Assembly (NCBI GenBank): GCA_033964015.1 | Contig: CM066924.1 | Span: forward strand, 25,283,280 to 25,347,279 | Length of the DNA: 64,000 nucleotides | Source: Scolanthus callimorphus | Taxonomy: Eukaryota > Cnidaria > Anthozoa > Actiniaria > Edwardsiidae | Direction of reading: 5' to 3' | Notes under the pieces: generated by a model | The model's input: only the letters and a program-made list of their open reading frames with translations | Told to the model about the DNA's origin: nothing | The model's database searches: none | Shown: in pieces, positions 23,201 through 34,718 of the stretch | How positions within the stretch are numbered: position 1 is the first letter of the stretch | Layout of the letters: the number at the start of each line of letters is the position of its first letter | Program-made: the position numbers and the translations under genes

Positions 23201-26200
23201 CTGAAATCGATTCGATGAAATAATGATAATATTAATCATGGTTTAATAGCATATTCACTAGGTGGCTCTTATATGCTAAATGTGTTCATTGGATTTCAAT
23301 ATCCTTGTGCATAGTTTTATTAAAACCTCATTTAGCATATAGTACGAACAAGGAGCCTCCATCGGCTAAACAATGTGTTGACTGGACTGGTACTTCTCTC
23401 AAGTAAAATATTTGAACACAGAGAATGACTTGTTTCAGATCATCTTGACAGCGAGATTGAGTCTGATTCCTACTCGCCGTCCTCATCCCGACGGCAGGAG
23501 CTCCAACGTGTTCTTGAGACCATATATGAGCTACTGTCTGAAAACACCTCCACTGCGATTGTGGCTTTGAAGACGTTCACAGATGAGGTGATGGCCAAGC
23601 TTGCAAAGTGCCCCACTAGGAAGGACAGATCAGAACAGCAACGAGCCATGCCAACAGGGCCAATAGTGATGGGATGTACTGCCAAGCCCTTTAGGTAGAG
23701 TACCGGTATGCCATACTGGGCCTTGCCTATGTTACGACACTATACTGGATACAATTGCAACCAGAATTATTTTTCTATAAAAGATTGTCTAGTAGTGTTT
23801 TTGTATTTTGTTTGAGTTATGGCTATCATAACCTAAAATGAGCACTGCCAATTTTTGACCTGGAGTTGATCATGTAGTACAATCATCATTTTATGATGTG
23901 ATCAGAATCATCTACAAGTTGGCCAATTACATTTCTTTGATTTTCCCCAGGTGCTGGACAGTGGTGGACGAGCTATCACGAGTGTGGCAGTTGACGTTAC
24001 TCAATCCCAAACTGACTAAAAAACAGCGCAGGGATGTCGCCTTTCGACTTCAGGCCTGGTTATGGGATGGTATGCTTAAGTATAATATTAAGTGCAACAG
24101 ATGAAAAAATTTAGGGAATATAATGTAACCTTGTCTGTCGTTCTAATGATCTATTGTGACCATGTGGTCACTTGGGCTACAACAAAAACTGGGCCAGATG
24201 ACTAAAAATTTGAACTTAGCACCAGCTGGCGATCAACTTTTTGCTACTGTTTCAATCATGAAGGCGTCAACTGGGGACCAAAAGTTAAGCTCAGACGACC
24301 GGATTTTTTGCATCCAGTAGCCAGCTGGCATCTAGGGAAAAACGTTCATTTCCAGCCTTGTAATGCTTCCATCTTTAAGTTGTTTAGCATTAGTTTCTTG
24401 ATTGCTGTTTCTGAGTCTCACTATATCTTTACAGTTTGCAAAAATTCAGTTATATTGTAGGTGACTCTTGGATACTAAATTATTTTATTCTTTGTATGGT
24501 GTCCACACTGCAGCTTATACGTGTTGTGCAGAAGGTGGTCTGATGCGATGTCAAGGACTCAGTGTTGCCCTTCGATCATCTGGTGAAGTCAAGTGGAGTA
24601 AGAAAGACCTCAAGCTCCTGCTCAATGGAAACCTACCATCCAATATCTCCATTCCTGCAGTACACTGCATTGACTTCAAGATTGAAGAAGATGAATGGAT
24701 TGAAACAGAAAGTGATGTGGAAGTGACGTTTTGTCAGCCATTAGCAATGAAGTTTGGGTCTCTCTATTTTGAGATTCAAACCTGGTGTTGTATGATCCAA
24801 ACTCTGCAGCTCAATAATAACAACAAGGCGGCAATGAGTCTTGCAGTTGCTCTATCTGCAGCACTTGTGAACTTATTCCGCAGGCAGATACTGGAGGGAT
24901 ACGACATTGCAAAGTTGCCAATCAAAAGGTATGTATTGTACTTAAAGTTTCAAAGAATGACAAAGATAGGTGGAAATAATGATATGAAATGCGAAGTCAT
25001 GGATTTGTGACTTTTACATGTTTGTTATAAATTAAAACTAATCAAAATCTGATGCTAGAAGCAAGCAGTTGGAAGCAGCAAATTGTCATAGTTACATGTA
25101 CATCTCTTACTTACCTCCTTCAACCCTTGAACCACCCCTTAACTGCTTCACATCCTGTAATCTCCCCACACTACTGTAATAGTGAGTGGGCTATTTAAAT
25201 AGTTATACTTTTTTTGATGATCTCTTTTTCACGGCTTTTTTGTAAAACAGCGTAAGCTGAAAAAAACAACCGTGTTGAAATAAAATAATCTCTCTCTATC
25301 TCTATCTTGACCCTACCCAGCTGCACAGCAGCTTATTCATTAACAACTAATACATCTATAGTGTGATATAGTTGAATCCTGCTGACCTGTTTAGGATGAT
25401 TCAATGCCTCTATTGTTATCATAACATTCTATTAACAGATGTCCGATGACAAGTTGCAAATATTAATGATAGCTCTGAATTAGTCTTCGAATATTTGCAC
25501 CTGTTCAATTAGAATTGTTTATAATCGCATCCCTGTTATAATCATGTCTTTGACCATCATTGCCATCATCATTATTTATCAACGTGATCATAATTCTTCT
25601 TCTTTAGGACTTCTCCATTAAACAATGGAGATGAGAGGATTGACGATTGTGATAACATGGGTGTGCCAGATGACTTTGAATATGAGGAAGAAATGTATGA
25701 CATGTGTGAGAAGATGAACCTCTGGCCTCGGAGTACATCAGTCAGCATCTCTACCTATGCCTTTTTGTACGAGGTATTGAGCCAGGATGCTGAGCTGATA
25801 GAAAACATTATCACAAGCTATCGCGAACAACTGATGTCTGGTACAGAAGCTGATGAGGGCGTCCTCCAAGGCATCCCGAGCGGAAAGTATCTCCAGTTTT
25901 ACATTGGTGTCATGGGCCTCTTCCAAGCTAAGGTTCCTCTTGCCACTATAGCGTTGGAGGTACATGTAACTTGAGTTTATACACCGACCTATTTTTGCCC
26001 CTGAGAGCGGACATCAGATGAGTGTCAGAAAATTAATACAAAGTGAAATACCCTTGGCTCTAAAGTTCACGCTCCTCCAGACACCACACATTTCTCTAAA
26101 TGTCTTACCAATAATTGTGGCTACTATAAGTCACCTATCTCCTTGTTTTCCTTGTCTATTTTGTAACTATTCAAAATGAATTGTGAATAAAATGGAACTT

Positions 26201-26869
26201 CAACACTCAGAGATAATTTACTGTGGTGTCTACCTTAAAAACTGATACTTCCCGCTACAATTGATCTCTAGTTGTCCTGTCCTTTTCAGATTGAAGAGTA
26301 CGACACTGAAAAGTGGTTATGCATGGAGCTTATGTTATCCAGGGATTGCGACACAGAGTTTTTGTGGAAGATAGCAGAATTTTACCTCAAGAATTCATCT
26401 CTATGGCCTCTTGCCCCACCAAGTTCTTTGATAAAGCTCATCCTTTCTCAGGTATTGTATGCTAAATAGTTCAAATGTTGTTTGAGGACAATAAATCAGG
26501 ATCTTGCATATATGCGTTGCTTGGATGTTCCCAAATATTCTTGGAAGATTTTTCTAGAAACGTGACTAAGGCCATGCTGTGAAGGTGTGGTGTGTCTGTA
26601 AAAAAGATTTTGTTAGTGACAGGAAGACAGGCAGGTATTTGTTGCGGTGATGCTGTTATTGTTGATGATGATGATGTTGTTGATGATGACGATGTTGTTG
26701 TTGATGACATTGTTGTTGATGACGATGTTGTTGTTGATGACGATGTTGTTGATGATGATGTTGTTGATGATGATGGTGTTGTTGTTGGTGATGGTGATGT
26801 TGTTGTTGTTGTTGTTGATGGTGATGTTGTTCTTGTTGTTGATGATGATGGTGTTGTTGTTGTTGACGG

Positions 26870-26900
<31 letters not shown>

Positions 26901-28286
26901 GGTGGTGTTGTTGATGATGATGTTAAATATTGTTCATCAAGTTGTTGTTGATGACAATGATAATGTTGATGTTGTTGATGTTGGTGTTGTTGATCTTTTG
27001 TCAGTCTAGCATACCAAGGATCAGCCATTTCCTAGCCTGAATTTCAGCTGTTCTCTGCTTTTGATCCTTACCTCACTTTGCGAGAGGAGAAGTGTGAACT
27101 CAACACAAGCTTTCTCATCCATTATGTAATCACAGCTTCAAAAAACTGTTATTTTTTACAATGTTTCAAAGCCAACACACCTTGGCATCAACAGTTGTGG
27201 CACCTGGTTGTCTGGTTTGGAGGTTTTTGCATTATTTTTTTCATTGTTGGTTGGTTGGCTGAAATTCAGGCTGCCAATTTCCATTGGCTGTTTGGCAAAT
27301 CAAGCTCAAGCATAAAACATTGCTTGTAGATTGTTGTTTCCAGATTGATACAGGTAATTTGTCAACTAATATTACAACAAAGGAGTGTGAGTGACTGACT
27401 AGAGCTCTTTGTGTTCTTTAAAGCTGAGTGATTTGCAATCTTTCAGGCAACCCAGAATCTGAATGTGCTGAATGTTGATGAGAAGATGAAGGAGTCACCC
27501 TCCTTGAAACTAGCAACTGATGCGGCCTTGCTATGTCTGAAGTTCACATGTTGCCAGTTTGTAAGATCAACACGTTGGAGTATATTCCAATTCACCAACT
27601 GCCGGCTCTGGGCATCTCTAGCCGAAGTGGTCATCACTTGTTTAGGAGGTTCATCAATAATACCACTCGTAATAGACACAGTGCTTAGTCCTACGGGATA
27701 TTTGGAGCCTCCCAGCTCAAAGAGGTGTCTGAAGACGAAGAAGACTCGAGAAGGCAGAAGCTGCTTCGCAGGAATATAATTAGCAGCAAAGGGAGGGTTT
27801 CCTTCGCTCTGGCCAAGGCAATTGTTAAGACAAACCCTGTTAACAGTATACGGATTAACAATGATCGTTGGTGTCACACAGCAAAGCATTCTAGGAAGGA
27901 CTTGAAGACTAAATTCCACCCTAATCCTCATCCCAAAGGCAGCCCTTCAAATCCACTGCCTGTCAAGCAGTGTGCCATTCGACTAGGGGCACACAGCTTG
28001 ATGCTGGAGAAGATGTCGGACAGAAGTTCTACACACGGGAACGTTATTAGGTACGTGAGAGATAACGCATTATCAATTACATTTCAGGGTATTTCAAACG
28101 TTTTCTCCTGCTGAGTTCACAAATGTGTGTTTTGTTAGATGGTTGATCGACTATGCTGTAAGATGTGGACTAGACGGGGTCACGTGCCTGATAACGTCCC
28201 ATTGTGACGTCACTTCATTTCTCAAGCACGATGAGGCCCTTACACTTTGTACTGCTATACTCAAGGTAGGGATTGTGATGGGTCCC

Positions 28287-28317
<31 letters not shown>

Positions 28318-31300
28318 CTGTGTACTGATATACTCAAGGTAGGGATTGTGATGGGTCCCTGTGTGTGTGGGGGGGGGAGGGGGGGACTGTGTACTGATAT
28401 ACTCAAGGTAGGGATTTTGATAGGTCCCTGTGTGTGTGTGGGGAGGGGGGGACTGTGTACTGATATACTCAAGGTAGGGATTGTGATGGGTCTTGTGTGT
28501 GGGGGGACCTGTGCATTATTGGTCTTGCGTATATGTGGGAGGGGGACCTGTGCATCGCTATACTCATATATACCTTGCGACCACAAACTTGAAATAGAAA
28601 AGGGGCGTCATAAACGTCCTTACGTGAACGCATCAGAGAGGTTTTGCCCTTTTTGCCCAAATAAGATAGAAAATGAACTCCATTTCCTAACCGAATGCAT
28701 CATTTACAAAGCTCAGAAAAATAAGTTGCTTGAGAAACTGGGAAAAAAATCCATCAGCTTTATGTCTTTAATCGACCCATCAAAAACAAACGCAAAATAC
28801 ATATCGAGTTATATTTATGAATGCTTTGAAAAGCGCAAAAGTGCCCTAAACAACAATAATAATGATAATAATTTATTGTTTCCCTTTCTTAACACTTTAT
28901 TACTACTGTACATACACACCTGTAACGGAGTTTTGTAAGTAATAAAGACTATCTGTATCTGTATCTATCTGTATATAGGTCTTGTGTGTGGGGGGAGGGG
29001 GGGTGTATACTGAGATATACTCTAGGTAGGGATTGTGTGTGAGGAGGGGACCTGTGCATTATAGGTATTGCGTGTGTGTGTGGGAGGGGGACCTGTGCAT
29101 TATAGGTCTTGCGTGTGGGAGGGGGACCTGTGCATAATAGGTCTTGCGTGTGTGTGTGGGAGGGGGACCTGCGCATCGCTATACTTAAGGTGGGGATTGT
29201 TACTTATGTGTCTTGTGTGTGTGTGTGTTGGGAAGAAGGAACTATGTATCGCTAAACTCAAGGTAGGGATTGTTATGTGTCTCACATGATGGGAAGTGAG
29301 ATTTTCAACTGTCCTTGTAGTTGAATTACCTTCCAGTGCAAAATTATAAATGTGGTGATGCACTGTTACTTCGTCATTTTCAGATGCGAAACATTGAAAG
29401 CCAGATAAACAACACAGTCAGCCCAATGGCCAAGATGAACGAGATGATGGAAGTGGTAGGAAAATTGCATGTTAATAACACGTCCTTGTTTTGAAGCGTA
29501 AGAAAGCGCGCCAAGGACGCAAAACCGGAGCCCCGTGGCTATCATCACCTATCATCGATTCGTGATAGTTCGCCAGAATTTCGTCCAAGTACTGACATTG
29601 CATACCCTTCCATATTATTTTACAGACTAGAGAAGATCCACTGCTCGTACTTGTTAAAGATGTGCTGCTCCCAATCATGAACGAAGCTCTCAAGAACAAG
29701 TCACTGGATAGAATCAAAGATATCTACAACGCTTGCAGGTCTGAGCACGTTTATTGATGACTCTTGACGTTTTATGTAAACACGAAGTAGCGCCATACGT
29801 GTTCCTCTTTTCTCGCTAGAGAAATGTGACCCATTATACAACTGTCTATTTTTTTCTTGTTGCGATTGCATACCTATTTTTGTATTTCCAGAGAGACTCG
29901 CGACATCATCCCATGACCTCGTCGTCACTCATGTACCCATTGTGTGCCGATTTTTGCATTAGACACGCGAGACGTCATCCTTGGTCTTGTTCGTTCCCTG
30001 GCCCATTGTATACATATTTTTTGTTCCCAGAGAGACGCGCGAGACAAGGGGCGGATCCAGGATTTTAAAAAGGGGGGTGGATAGGAGGAGGCGGGCCAGT
30101 TTTTTAAGGGGGGGGGGGGGGGGGGGGGGGGGGGGGTGGAGTGGAGTGAGGACAGAAAACGCTCTTACAAAAATGCCTGAAAACGGTTTGCTGTATCCCG
30201 CCCCCTAAACTATTTAATGGTCCGTACTTGATAACAACGGGCATGAGCTTGAGACTTATATTATTTAAAACAAAAAGATGGATTTCTACTTTTTTTTACT
30301 CAAAAAGGGGGTGGATATCCACCCAATCTGTATCCGCCCCTGGAGACATCGTTCCATGGTCTTGTTCCCTGCCTCGTGTACCCATTATATACCTTTTTTT
30401 GTGTTCCTAGAGAGACGCGCGAGACATCGTTCCATGACCTTGTTCCCTGGCTCACCAAGCACGTGCAGTCACTTGTGCATGATCAACAACTTCCATCGGA
30501 GATTGTCCTGTTTGCGTCAAACGAGACGTTCTCTTGTTTCACTCTGAAACTGAGATTTGCATCCATTGAGTTCAGCCGAGCGGATCCGTGGAAAGGGGGC
30601 ATGGGGCTGGTAAGCGGGACGCACCAGCAATGGGTGGGTTTCCTGTTGCGAATGGAAAATTGGTTCTGATGTTTCGCTCTTCGTAACACTCGGCATTGGT
30701 TTCCCGCTGTCATTAAATAGAAAACATCTTGCAACAAAAACTACTGAGCTGTTTGGTTCATACAGGAGATCACTAGAAGAAGTGCCGATCTTTCAAATTA
30801 GGACTGTCCGCCAACACTGTAGATTATTTGCTATTTTTAGCATCTTATGAGCAGGAGTCCTTTACTAGGAGTGACGATCTTTCATATTAGGACTGTCCGC
30901 CAACGCTGTAGAAGTTGTGCCATTTTAGCAACAAAATTACCTGGCCTTAATTTATTTCGGTGCTTAATTACCGTCATACCTCGAGAAAAGAATTCAAAGA
31001 AATGTTTCTCGAATTAGATAAAGTTCTATAGACAAGACCACCATTTTGTAGGCTGAAAATTATTTTGATTATGAATATTTTAGGGATTTCAGTCGGAAAT
31101 AAGATTCTATAAATAGCACCCATTATGCTGTGATGACGACAAACTTACCGTAGTAGCAGATCACCCCAGAACCGTGTTTGGTTAAACCAGGGTTTTTCTT
31201 TCCCTTTTCTTTCGTCAAATATCTTCCTACCTAAATGATCCGGTGTAACATGTACAGTGCAAGTTACACGTGTAGTTTTCCCTTTGGAAAATGTCCTCTT

Positions 31301-34300
31301 GGTAGATAAACATTAAAACCTGTTTCGCTATTAAACTAGTTTAAGCACCAGTGAGAATTGGGTATTAGTGCTGGTTTATAATGATTCACAGAAAATATCT
31401 ATATAACCTTATTTTCTCTCTTATCCATGTAACTTATTCCTTTTGTTGTCCACACAGAAGAACCTGTTTAACGATGGCACCGACGACCCCGATGACGAGG
31501 AGTCAGCGGACTCGCCCCATCTACCAAACCCAACACCCACATCCTTATTTGGATCTTGCATTCTCGCTAGGCATGACGGGACTTGAGCTGCTGGCTCGTG
31601 AGGTATACCCGGTCGCTTCTCTCCCCTTCCTTCCCCTTCCCCTTCCCCTTTCCCTTCCCCTTCCCCTCCCCTTCCCCTTCCCCTTCCTTCCCCTTCCCCC
31701 TTCCCCTTCCCCTTCCCCTTCCCCTTCCCCCCCCTTCCCCTTCCCCTTCCCCCTTCCCCTTCCCCTTCCCCTTCCCCTTCCCCTTCCCCTTCCCCTTCCC
31801 CTTCCCCTTCCCCTTCCCCTTCCCCTTCCCCTTCCCTTTCCCTTCCCCTTCCCCTTCCCCTTCCTACTCTGAATCAAAGACTCCCCTTCCTAGTCTGAAT
31901 CAAAGTCCTCGGTCCTTGGTGATAAAAGAAAATAATGCAATGGTATAAATATTATTGATATCAGAGAGCTACAGAAGATAACAAGTCGAAGCTATGGCGA
32001 GACAAAGGACGCACGGAATCACTTCGTCAAATTTGTGAACTAGTGTGTTACATCGTGCAGAAGAAGTGGCTCGAGTTCAACAAACCGCTGATGAAAAACA
32101 AGAAGCAGAAGAAAGAAGCGGCCAAGATGGTAGAGACTGAAGAGGGACGGGGTAAGGAAGGCTGAGCCCACTATATGCGCACGCATATCTACAAACGTTT
32201 TCCGTTGGGGGGGGGGGGGGGGCTCAAATAATATCATTGAAAAACGTCTGTAGATATGCGTGCGCGTATAGTGGGCTCAAGAAACGGTCAGCAACCTGTC
32301 CAAGGTTGTGGAGTGCAGGTCTCTTTTCCTCACGAACCTCAGCCAGCGGAATGCAGAGAAAAGAGGCTTCTGCTAGCAGGGAAACCAGAATCTACAGTAG
32401 TCTTTGAACAGAACGAAGATGCTATTTTGTTGACCCCTAAAAAGTATTGTTAAACATGGAGCAAATCGTTTTGCCTTCTGTTTCTCAGTGACACCAGATT
32501 CATTATGGGCAGGTGACGAGTATGAGAGCCGGTACCTAATGCCGTACGTGACTGGCCTAGTGAGTGCGCTTAACGACCCCATGCAGCTCTTCCACTTCCT
32601 ACGTCAGGTGAGCTGGGATGAGGATTAAAAACTTGACACGCCAGTGAGGTTTATCTACAAGATTTACGATTTTCTCGAACCAGAGCTCCCCGGCTTGTTA
32701 CCACGTGACAGCCACTGACGCATGCGCGAGATTAAATACAGAGACGTTAAGAGAAAGACATTTCAGCGCATGCTCCAACATCCAAAATCAGCCAATCAGC
32801 GAAGGCCCTTAAATGTCCGCCACCACCAGAGCCTCCCCTGCAAAGTTACAAGCTGGGGAGCTCTGGGTACGAGAGTGATTGGTGATAAGGGTTTTAGCGC
32901 GCCAAGGGTTTCGAGCCGAGCTCTGGCTCCAGTCTCTTAGGTTTTGACCGAGTACCACAGGAACTCCGAATGAACCAGGAGGGCCTGTTCGCAAGCAGTT
33001 TTTCTTATTTCCGTGTATATTTCTAGATCTCCTCCATGCTGTGCCCCAATAAATACGGCATTGGTGCGAGCCAGTCACGTGACGAGGAGAGCGCTACAGA
33101 CCATCAAATCATGGCGGCAGTCAGTCTTCACCCATCGGCTGACCGGCTCTTTCTAAGGTAAATGGGTACCCTGTGGTCACTATAACGAAGCGCGCTACCA
33201 GCAGTGCGTAACCCAGAACTAGTAGCGTGCGATGGGTACCCTGTGGTCACTATAACGAAGCGCGCTACCAGCAGTGCGTAACCCAGAACTAGTAGCGTGC
33301 AACGCGCGGGGATTACGTTTGTCTATAACGAAGCGCGCTACCAGCAGTGCGTAACCCAGAACTAGTAGCGTGCAACGCGCGGGGATTACGTTTGTCTTTG
33401 CGTTGTGCGGCGCTGAACTCTAATTGGCGAGTGCTGGGCCGATTCTCGAATGGAGTGGAAGATTATTATACTCGGGTCTTCACACCTGTCTTCGCCTTTT
33501 TCAGATAAAACATTAAATTCATGACGCATTGAACTTCTAATAAGCGGTGGGATATTATACACTTAATGACTGCTTCCGCGGGAAACAGCGAGTTTTGTTT
33601 CCCCGAGAATCTCGATGTTTCCCGAGACGAAGTCGAGGGAAACATCGAGATTCGAGGGTTTTATTATATAGAAAAAAGAAAATACGGTAAACATGGGTAA
33701 AAATAGTCCGCCGAAATTTCTCGCTCTAGCGATGTCGCCCGCGCGGGCAATAATTGTTTAATTGTAGCCCGCGCGGGCTCCATTGAATTTGTAGCCCGCC
33801 ACGTGACCATGATAGAACCAATCAGAGCGCGCGCTTTGATCGAATAAACACGAGCTATATAATAATAGATAACAAGCTATCAGTTCCAGTTTTCATACTC
33901 TACGCTCATGTCATTGCAACTTCGCATCTACAAGCGCTTCTTTCTGGTAGTTTTGAGACGGAGCATCGTCCAGTAACTAAGAAAGGTAACTGATATTCTC
34001 TTTACGTTTTCAATGATTATTATAGAGACTTCTCCTCTCGTTATAGATCTGTAGACGCCTTTTCCGAGCTGTTGCTTGGGCCGAAAGTAAAGGATCTTGT
34101 CTCCAAGGTTATGAGAGATGCCAAGAGGAAAGAGGTCGCAAAAGAGCTGACCGCCGAGCTTCTGTATTCAGATCTGGATAAACACACCTTGCGGGACACC
34201 TTAAAGACCGCCAAGGCAGCTTATAACATCCGGGATCCTAGTGGGCGAAGCTTCCGGGTGTTAACCAATAGGATTGTTGCTAGTGAGCCCGCAATGGAGT

Positions 34301-34451
34301 CAGCGGTCGAGAGTGTGGTGTCGGTAAGGAGGTGCCCAGGCCCCCAGACCGTGAGGTGCACATCCCCTTCTCCATTTGGCCCTTCATTGCGCAGGCGCAC
34401 CACTTGGACTGGGCGTATGGGGGAAACATGTTGGAATCAATGTACGACTGA
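20235..34451 (+). CDS. ZSWIM-family SWIM zinc-finger protein, about 18 exons, three frame breaks and one in-frame stop
   Basis: Exons: 20235-20709, 21550-21945, 22697-22876, 23439-23694, 23951-24069, 24514-24928, 25608-25959, 26290-26451, 27447-28050, 28139-28265, 29384-29455, 29626-29738, 30411-30609, 31458-31602, 31965-32151, 32489-32607, 33027-33157, 34047-34451. Splice phases agree throughout. An acidic Asp/Tyr N-terminus is followed by [19 protein letters not shown]. The SWIM finger is [14 protein letters not shown] (CxCx6CxH), and then come [15 protein letters not shown] and [10 protein letters not shown], all as in ZSWIM8/ZSWIM4-6. These proteins are Elongin-type Cullin substrate receptors; ZSWIM8 drives target-directed microRNA decay by Argonaute turnover. 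Frame breaks: about 27546-27552, 31548-31553 and 34318-34330; an in-frame TAG at 27686. The length, about 1,480 residues, is below human ZSWIM8 (about 1,840). Which ZSWIM paralogue it is, and the exact start, are uncertain. Confidence 0.8.
22131..22660. mobile_element. TIR element in ZSWIM intron 2
   Basis: Perfect 23-base inverted ends: ttaaagagctactgacaggg on the left and its inverse ccctgtcagtagctctttaa on the right. The interior is AT-rich and non-coding. TTAA occurs at both tips. Confidence 0.8.
26640..26965. repeat. Compound (GTT/GAT)n triplet repeat in a ZSWIM intron
   Basis: About 320 bases of interspersed gtt, gat and ggt triplets. The open frames here (poly-Asp/Val forward, poly-Ser/Thr reverse) are products of the triplet repeat and are not counted as genes. 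Confidence 0.9.
28230..28560. repeat. Minisatellite made of the exon end plus splice donor of ZSWIM exon 10
   Basis: The last bases of the exon and the start of its intron (ctatactcaaggtagggatt, then a gtgtgtg/G-run) recur with a period of about 65-75 bases. Intact donor copies begin at 28339, 28408 and 28474, besides the true donor at 28266. G-runs differ in length between units. Confidence 0.85.
28562..28975 (+). mobile_element. 5'-truncated non-LTR retrotransposon tail inserted in the minisatellite
   Basis: An open frame of about 95 codons with a C-terminal zinc-knuckle-like motif ([19 protein letters not shown]), a pattern typical of the end of LINE reverse-transcriptase ORFs (CPxC...E...H...C). 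It is followed by a short 3' tail, an aataaag signal at 28941 and a 3' microsatellite of tctgtat units. The array resumes on its far side, so the insertion came after array expansion began. Confidence 0.7.
28976..29290. repeat. Continuation of the splice-donor minisatellite
   Basis: G/T-rich units with gggacctgtgcattataggt, plus further donor-like copies at about 29018 (ctctaggtaggg), 29190 (cttaaggtgggg) and 29263 (ctcaaggtaggg). Units are more diverged than those on the left of the LINE tail. Confidence 0.75.
29860..30460. repeat. Repeated splice acceptor and exon start of ZSWIM exon 13
   Basis: The true acceptor (cctag before 30411) and first exon bases agagacgcgcgagacatcg are preceded by copies at 29892 (ccag|agagactcgcgacatcat) and 30031 (ccag|agagacgcgcgagaca), and by an acceptor-less copy near 29963. 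Each has a catgaccttgttccctgg-like continuation and a tacccattgtataca intron piece. A TIR element splits one unit. Confidence 0.8.
30047..30341. mobile_element. Small TIR element (hAT-MITE-like) inside the acceptor array
   Basis: Ends aggggcggatccag and inverse ctgtatccgcccct, with a G-run of about 28 near the left end. The short flanking repeat gagaca is on both sides. The TIR resembles those of hAT-derived MITEs; the target duplication is imperfect, so the class is a guess. Confidence 0.55.
31617..31866. repeat. (CCCCTT)n polypyrimidine microsatellite
   Basis: About 250 bases of almost pure ccccttcc repeats directly after the exon at 31458-31602. The complementary strand is a long run of GGGGAA blocks, able to form G-quadruplex or triplex structures. 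Pro/Phe/Leu and Arg/Gly open frames here are repeat artefacts. Confidence 0.95.
32163..32281. mobile_element. Hairpin MITE just inside a ZSWIM donor
   Basis: Arms of about 45 bases: tgagcccactatatgcgcac and its inverse gtgcgcgtatagtgggctca. A G-run lies in the loop. It begins 12 bases after the splice donor at 32152. Confidence 0.8.
32674..32873. mobile_element. MITE with agagctccccggc ends (family also at 48968-49238)
   Basis: Ends ctcgaaccagagctccccgg and inverse of ctggggagctctgggtacgag. The interior shares a stretch (agagaaagacatttcagcgc, atgct-caac) with the copy beside the TRIM gene. Non-coding. Confidence 0.75.
33161..33400. repeat. Recent tandem duplication, three units
   Basis: Three almost identical copies of a 50-base core (ctataacgaagcgcgctacc ... 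agtagcgtgc), with two different longer repeat frames overlapping: one includes gggtaccctgtggtcac, the other aacgcgcggggattacgttt. It starts right after the ZSWIM donor at 33158. Confidence 0.9.
33603..33660. repeat. Inverted repeat in a ZSWIM intron
   Basis: Arms gagaatctcgatgtttccc and gggaaacatcgagattcgag enclose a short loop gagacgaagtcga. It is a perfect-looking hairpin of about 20 pairs and may be part of a degraded MITE. Confidence 0.65.
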
Positions 34452-34718
34452 GTTTTTTGTTGAACATTTTGGATCGAGGAAGAAACGTTGATTACCAGTT
34501 TGCCAGACTGCATTTCCTGGAAGAGCTTTGTGATCTTCCTGGCTTGTTTGACTGGTAAAAGCATTACTGTCATCCTCCGAATCCTAATTTCCTGTTAAAC
34601 GTTTCTCTCACAAACCCCTGGGCTTCCGAGCAGCTGTTATAGAATCTTCATCTGCGGACAATCATGGAGCAATGTTTGAAAGCATAATTGGGCTTGCCTT
34701 TATTAACGTTTTCACCGG

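Noticed and set aside
26592..27028. Long open frames rich in Asp/Val/Leu or Ser/Thr on both strands
   Set aside because: They exist only because of the GTT/GAT triplet repeat; no start context, splice support or domain.
31545..31948. Pro/Leu/Phe and Arg/Gly repeat frames of 110-163 codons
   Set aside because: Products of the CCCCTT microsatellite, extending a real ZSWIM exon past its donor.
34324..34392. Short intron between GTAAGG and GCGCAG near the ZSWIM 3' end
   Set aside because: Sequence inside reads as good coding ([17 protein letters not shown]) in a neighbouring frame, so a one-base break is the simpler account.
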